Source: JAGQPD01 sp020426865 (GTDB lineage: Bacteria; Planctomycetota; Planctomycetia; Pirellulales; Pirellulaceae). From it: a stretch of 64,000 nucleotides of DNA. Location: positions 977,997 through 1,041,996 of the forward strand of contig JAWKTN010000004.1 in NCBI GenBank assembly GCA_041399065.1, written 5' to 3'. Positions 61,688-64,000 of the stretch are shown in pieces (position 1 is the stretch's first letter; each line of letters opens with the position of its first letter). The notes beneath the pieces were generated by a model. It saw nothing but the letters and a program-made list of their open reading frames with translations, was not told where the DNA came from and ran no database searches. Made by a program: the position numbers and the translations under genes.

Positions 61688-61897
61688 TCAAAAGTGCCAT
61701 GATTGTAAACAGCACCTCTTGAATCGTTTTCCGCTTCCACAGGGACACAAATCGTTGCGACCTAGCTTTTCTTCGAGCAACTTGCGCCGTGCACGATGCG
61801 TGTTCCTCGTTTCACGTGAGTTTCGGACGGATACCCTCGACGTCGTTTGCTCATCGTCTCGAAAAAATTGTTTGTCGTTGATGTTGCTGGTAGCCAT
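61688..61897 (-). CDS. Small SEC-C-motif protein inside the tRNA array
   Basis: The 69-residue protein starts at the ATG at 61897, directly after a strong AGGAGGTG site, and ends in a SEC-C zinc motif (GRNDLCPCGSGKRFKRCC). The middle is basic (RRKLLEEKL). SEC-C motifs bind zinc and mediate contacts with ribosomes or protein-export factors. It lies between tRNA genes on the same strand. The frame upstream of 61897 overlaps a tRNA-like gene and is not coding. Confidence 0.75.
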   Translation of the reverse strand: MATSNINDKQFFRDDEQTTSRVSVRNSRETRNTHRARRKLLEEKLGRNDLCPCGSGKRFKRCCLQSWHF

Positions 61898-61933
61898 GAT
61901 CCACCTCCTAGCTTCTTGGTGTCGTTGCGTAAG

Positions 61934-62026
61934 CATCCCGACCTGGAGTCGAACCAGGACTTGGACTTTAGGAGATTCGGGCACCGCTGCGCAGCGTTGG
62001 TCTACGCTCCGTTACACCATCGAGAT
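61934..62026 (-). tRNA. Unusual tRNA-like gene, anticodon uncertain
   Basis: The ends fold well: acceptor ATCTCGA/TCGGGAT and T-arm CCTGG-TTCGACT-CCAGG. The middle does not fit a normal tRNA: it is about 20 bases too long and contains the self-complementary CGCTGCGCAGCG. One reading puts the anticodon loop at CTCCTAA (anticodon CCT, Arg) with a weak stem and an extended D-arm. The 25-base segment at 61978-62002 recurs at 63615-63639. Confidence 0.5.
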
Positions 62027-62030
62027 GTGG

Positions 62031-62104
62031 GGCCGACGACCGGATTTGCACCAGCATTATTCCGCTTACAAGGCGGACGCCTTTCTTAATCGAGCCACGT
62101 CGGC
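62031..62104 (-). tRNA. tRNA-Thr(UGU)
   Basis: Acceptor GCCGACG/CGTCGGC and anticodon loop CTTGTAA (anticodon TGT) in the stem TCCGC/GCGGA. The T-loop is TGCAAAT, a variant of the usual TTCGAAT. Confidence 0.82.
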
Positions 62105-62129
62105 ATTTAGGACCGAAGGCGGTCCCAAG

Positions 62130-62199
62130 CAGGAGCGCAGTGATTCGAACACTGTCGACCAGGTTTGGAATCTGGTTTCTCTCCCAGGAGAACACTCCC
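62130..62199 (-). tRNA. tRNA-Trp(CCA)
   Basis: Acceptor GGGAGTG/CGCTCCT, anticodon loop TTCCAAA (anticodon CCA) and T-arm CAGTG-TTCGAAT-CACTG. The discriminator is G, as expected for tryptophan. The D-arm is short. Confidence 0.85.
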
Positions 62200-62237
62200 G
62201 TAATCCGCGCCCCGTCCAGTGACAGGGCGCGATTTGA

Positions 62238-62831
62238 TTACGATCTCAGCTCAGCGTTCCAGTACGCCTCGCTGATAAACTTCGACCAACTTTCCATCCT
62301 GGAGGCGTGCTCGGAGTAGAGCGGCTTCCAAGTCGGTCGGACCGGCTCCTTGCGAAGTCGAACGTTTGCCTGCTCTGGAGTGCGGTCTGCCTTACTCTTG
62401 TTGCACTCCAAACATGCCAGTACACAGTTCGTCCAGCTGGATTCACCGCCCTGAGCACGAGGAACAACGTGGTCAATCGTCAACTCGTCACCACCAGGCT
62501 GCTTTCCGCAGTACTGGCAGGTGAAACGGTCTCGCTTGAATACGTTGCGTCGGCTGAAGGTGACCGCCGCCGACGGCAGTCGGTCGAATTCCATCAACGT
62601 GACAACTTCCGGCACGCGGAACTGCTGGTGTACTGCCTGAACGAACGGCTCGTCGCGGTCCGGAACCAGCTTCGACCAGTCGTGCCAGTCGTACAGCTGG
62701 TAATCGACCGGGTCGACAACCTTAGCCGACTCGTTCCACAACATGATCAACGCTCGCGCAACCGTGGCGACATTGATTGCTTGCCAGTTGCGGTTAAGAA
62801 CCAGTGTCGGTCGCTGCAATGCCTTGGTCAT
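62238..62831 (-). CDS. HNH endonuclease inside the tRNA array
   Basis: The 197-residue protein has an N-terminal domain (TLVLNRNWQAINVATVARALIMLW) and a C-terminal HNH nuclease: FTCQYCGKQPGG, LTIDHVVPRAQGG with the catalytic His, and NCVLACLECNKSKADR with the second Cys pair and Asn. The start ATG at 62831 follows AAGGAA. This stand-alone HNH type is widespread in bacteria and phages with unknown target. Its location between tRNA genes on the same strand suggests co-transcription with them. Confidence 0.88.
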   Translation of the reverse strand: MTKALQRPTLVLNRNWQAINVATVARALIMLWNESAKVVDPVDYQLYDWHDWSKLVPDRDEPFVQAVHQQFRVPEVVTLMEFDRLPSAAVTFSRRNVFKRDRFTCQYCGKQPGGDELTIDHVVPRAQGGESSWTNCVLACLECNKSKADRTPEQANVRLRKEPVRPTWKPLYSEHASRMESWSKFISEAYWNAELRS

Positions 62832-62851
62832 GTCCGTTCCTTTACGTTAAG

Positions 62852-62926
62852 GGTGTTCGGCGAGAATCGAACTCGTCTCCTCGACCTTCACAGGGTCGCA
62901 TGCAAGACCACTACACCACGAACACC
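62852..62926 (-). tRNA. tRNA-His(GUG)
   Basis: Acceptor GTGTTCG/CGAACAC, with an extra 5' G (position -1) opposite discriminator C, the histidine identity pair. The anticodon loop is CTGTGAA (anticodon GTG) in the stem CGACC/GGTCG. Confidence 0.93.
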
Positions 62927-62945
62927 ATATTTAGTTATCCGTCAG

Positions 62946-63034
62946 CGGAAGGAGCGAGATTCGAACTCGCAAGGCAATGCAATTGCTCGACCGGCTTCCA
63001 ACCGGCTCCCGTCGCCAAATCGGGTTGCCCTTCC
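62946..63034 (-). tRNA. tRNA-Ser(GGA)
   Basis: Acceptor GGAAGGG/TCCTTCC, anticodon loop TTGGAAG (anticodon GGA) in the stem GCCGG/CCGGT, and a long variable arm as expected for serine. The discriminator is G. Confidence 0.92.
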
Positions 63035-63044
63035 TTTTTGTCAG

Positions 63045-63117
63045 TAGCCCGACCAGGATTCGAACCTGGAACGCCTGGTTAGAAGCCAGGAATGATCATC
63101 CGTTTCACCATCAGGCC
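63045..63117 (-). tRNA. tRNA-Arg(UCU)
   Basis: Acceptor GGCCTGA/TCGGGCT and anticodon loop CTTCTAA (anticodon TCT) in the stem CCTGG/CCAGG. The T-arm is CCAGG-TTCGAAT-CCTGG. Confidence 0.92.
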
Positions 63118-63122
63118 ATCAG

Positions 63123-63210
63123 CGGAAGGCAAGGGAATCGAACCCTCATCACACAATTGGTGAATCTGCTTAGCAGGCAGACCCAGCGAACCAGTATCTG
63201 GCTACCTTCC
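63123..63210 (-). tRNA. tRNA-Ser(GCU)
   Basis: Acceptor GGAAGGT/GCCTTCC, anticodon loop CTGCTAA (anticodon GCT) in the stem TCTGC/GCAGA, and a long variable arm. The discriminator is G. Confidence 0.92.
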
Positions 63211-63224
63211 GTTTTTGTTTTCAG

Positions 63225-63311
63225 TGGAGTGACCGAGAATCGAACTCGCCGCGTTTCCGGAAGACAGGGCCGCCATGCCATGGCGGTGTCGTCCCGTTGG
63301 ACCGTCACCCC
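63225..63311 (-). tRNA. Class-II-like tRNA-Ala(GGC)
   Basis: Acceptor GGGGTGA/TCACTCC with a G3:T70 pair, which is the alanine identity element, and anticodon loop ATGGCAT (anticodon GGC) in the perfect stem CCGCC/GGCGG. The variable region is about 20 bases long (CCCTGTCTTCC then GGAAACGCG), as in Ser, Leu or Tyr tRNAs. Alanine tRNAs normally have a short variable loop. The T-stem has one mismatch. Confidence 0.75.
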
Positions 63312-63322
63312 AACTCAATCAG

Positions 63323-63393
63323 TGGACCGCCGGGGAATCGAACCCCGATTACCTGAGTGCAAATCAGGTGTCTTCCCATTGGACCAGCAGCCC
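63323..63393 (-). tRNA. tRNA-Ala(UGC)
   Basis: Acceptor GGGCTGC/GCGGTCC with the alanine G3:T70 pair, anticodon loop TTTGCAC (anticodon TGC) in the stem CCTGA/TCAGG and a short variable loop. Confidence 0.92.
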
Positions 63394-63409
63394 GTTGTGT
63401 TTCATTGAG

Positions 63410-63480
63410 AGGTCTGTCCAGGAATTGAACCCGGCCTTCCTGCTTACCACGCAGGTGTGCTGCCGAAACACCTGCAGACC
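63410..63480 (-). tRNA. tRNA-Thr(GGU)
   Basis: Acceptor GGTCTGC/ACAGACC (last pair mismatched) and anticodon loop GTGGTAA (anticodon GGT) in the stem CCTGC/GCAGG. The T-loop is TTCAATT. Confidence 0.88.
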
Positions 63481-63493
63481 GTTTCTGTTCTGA

Positions 63494-63568
63494 GTGATCC
63501 CGGACGGACTCGAACCGTCACTCTCCTGCACGTCACGCAGGCGTCTTCGCCTTTGGACCACGGGATCA
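63494..63568 (-). tRNA. tRNA-Val(GAC)
   Basis: Acceptor TGATCCC/GGGATCA and anticodon loop GTGACGT (anticodon GAC) in the stem CCTGC/GCAGG. The T-arm is GACGG-TTCGAGT-CCGTC. Confidence 0.88.
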
Positions 63569-63604
63569 ATCAAGTGATCGAGGTTGTCGCGAAGTGCACA
63601 AAAT

Positions 63605-63660
63605 CGTCAGGCTCCGGGCACCGACGCGCAGCGTTGGTCGCTGACCGCTTTGCCAGTTTG
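63605..63660 (-). repeat. tRNA-fragment-like segment sharing a 25-base motif with 61978-62002
   Basis: Positions 63615-63639 repeat the 25-base motif of the unusual tRNA-like gene with two mismatches. Flanking sequence (GGCAAAGCGGTCAGC on the minus strand) looks like a D-arm. No T-arm or acceptor pair was found, so this is probably a broken tRNA gene. Confidence 0.45.
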
Positions 63661-63690
63661 CGTACTCGACCGTGTCGTTGCATCTGCGAG

Positions 63691-63758
63691 TTGCAAGCCC
63701 CGGAATCGAACCGGGTCACCGACCGTATGAAAGTCAGCTCAGTACCAACTGGCCTGCA
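63691..63758 (-). tRNA. tRNA-Met(CAU), elongator-type
   Basis: Acceptor TGCAGGC/GCTTGCA and anticodon loop TTCATAC (anticodon CAT) in a stem with two wobble pairs. The first acceptor pair is a normal T-A pair, unlike initiator tRNA. A CAU tRNA-Ile with modified C34 cannot be excluded. Confidence 0.8.
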
Positions 63759-63769
63759 TCATCAATAAG

Positions 63770-63852
63770 TCGCGAAGAGGAGAGTCGAACTCCTACGCCT
63801 CGTGGGCACGACGTTCTGAGCGTCGCGTGTCTACCTATTCCACCACTTCGCG
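63770..63852 (-). tRNA. tRNA-Leu(CAG)
   Basis: Acceptor CGCGAAG/CTTCGCG, anticodon loop CTCAGAA (anticodon CAG) in the stem CGACG/CGTCG and a long variable arm, as usual for leucine. Confidence 0.92.
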
Positions 63853-63857
63853 ATAAG

Positions 63858-63938
63858 TGGGTCGGGACGGAGTCGAACCGCCACAGTCCGAAGACCACTG
63901 GGTTACAACCAGCTATGCTCACCAATGCTCGCCGACCC
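63858..63938 (-). tRNA. tRNA-Tyr(GUA)
   Basis: Acceptor GGGTCGG/CCGACCC, anticodon loop TTGTAAC (anticodon GTA) in the stem GCTGG/CCAGT, and a variable arm with the hairpin GGTCTTCGGACT. Confidence 0.93.
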
Positions 63939-63959
63939 TTATGTTTCATCTTTGTTCAG

Positions 63960-64000
63960 TGACCCGTATGAGAATCGAACTCATCTTTCCAGCCGACCAA
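63960..64000 (-). tRNA. tRNA, 3' part only (runs off the window)
   Basis: The T-arm GATGAG-TTCGATT-CTCAT and the 3' acceptor strand ACGGGTC with discriminator A are present. The 5' half and the anticodon lie outside the window. It shows that the array continues to the right. Confidence 0.75.

Noticed and set aside
62307..63047. Plus-strand open frame of 246 codons
   Set aside because: It runs antisense through the HNH gene and several tRNA genes, so it is a composition artefact.
61364..64000. The regular spacing of similar short units as a CRISPR array
   Set aside because: Each unit folds as a different tRNA; the similarity is the T-loop and the units are not identical repeats.

Overview
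The window looks like chromosomal DNA of a planctomycete, probably of the Pirellulales type. The evidence is the paired cytochrome-domain (DUF1549/DUF1553) and DUF1501 proteins, exported sulfatases, ECF sigma factors directly upstream of Ser/Thr kinases, an N-terminal LEPR-XLL-like motif, PEP-CTERM tails and short dockerin-like calcium repeats. No rRNA or CRISPR array was seen. This placement comes from gene content read by eye, not from a database search.

Layout. 1-20.5 kb: exported catabolic genes (two DUF1549/DUF1553 plus DUF1501 pairs, two sulfatases), a sigma-54 activator beside an SPFH-like protein, a peroxiredoxin, a lipase-like hydrolase, and two exported proteins with dockerin-like repeats. 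20.6-24.5 kb: an exported O-methyltransferase, a UbiB-like kinase and a decayed stretch with sulfatase, EAL and HTH remnants. 24.7-29.1 kb: ECF sigma plus WD40-type Ser/Thr kinase, flanked on both sides by copies of a small HTH coding segment. 30-39.3 kb: two large exported beta-propeller/HAF-type proteins, then a second ECF sigma with a kinase-TPR gene split by a frameshift.

39.5-53.6 kb is an accessory region. It holds a broken AbiE-type toxin-antitoxin pair cut by an IS1634-like element, a second intact pair of a winged-helix protein and a nucleotidyltransferase, recombinase and GIY-YIG remnants, and a decayed IS21 element with two passenger ORFs. It also holds a compact four-gene operon (49.3-52.2 kb) with a DNA adenine methyltransferase and a ribbon-helix-helix/GIY-YIG fusion, the 3' end of a group II intron, and a homing-endonuclease-repeat protein with a nuclease-like C-terminus.

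54.3-64 kb reads entirely on the minus strand and looks like an RNA-repair and ADP-ribose island. An array of at least 16 tRNA genes with an HNH endonuclease and a SEC-C protein precedes a slipin-type SPFH protein. After these come the C-terminal remnant of a Ro60/Rsr protein and a tightly packed operon: KptA/Tpt1 RNA 2'-phosphotransferase, two small unknown proteins, a macro-domain protein, a membrane-anchored dual-specificity phosphatase, an ADP-ribosylglycohydrolase and an M28 peptidase. KptA consumes NAD+ and makes a cyclic phosphorylated ADP-ribose, and macro, phosphatase and ADP-ribosylhydrolase proteins act on such products, so the operon reads as one pathway. The two strongest candidates for undescribed systems are this operon with its tRNA array and the four-gene methyltransferase/GIY-YIG operon.
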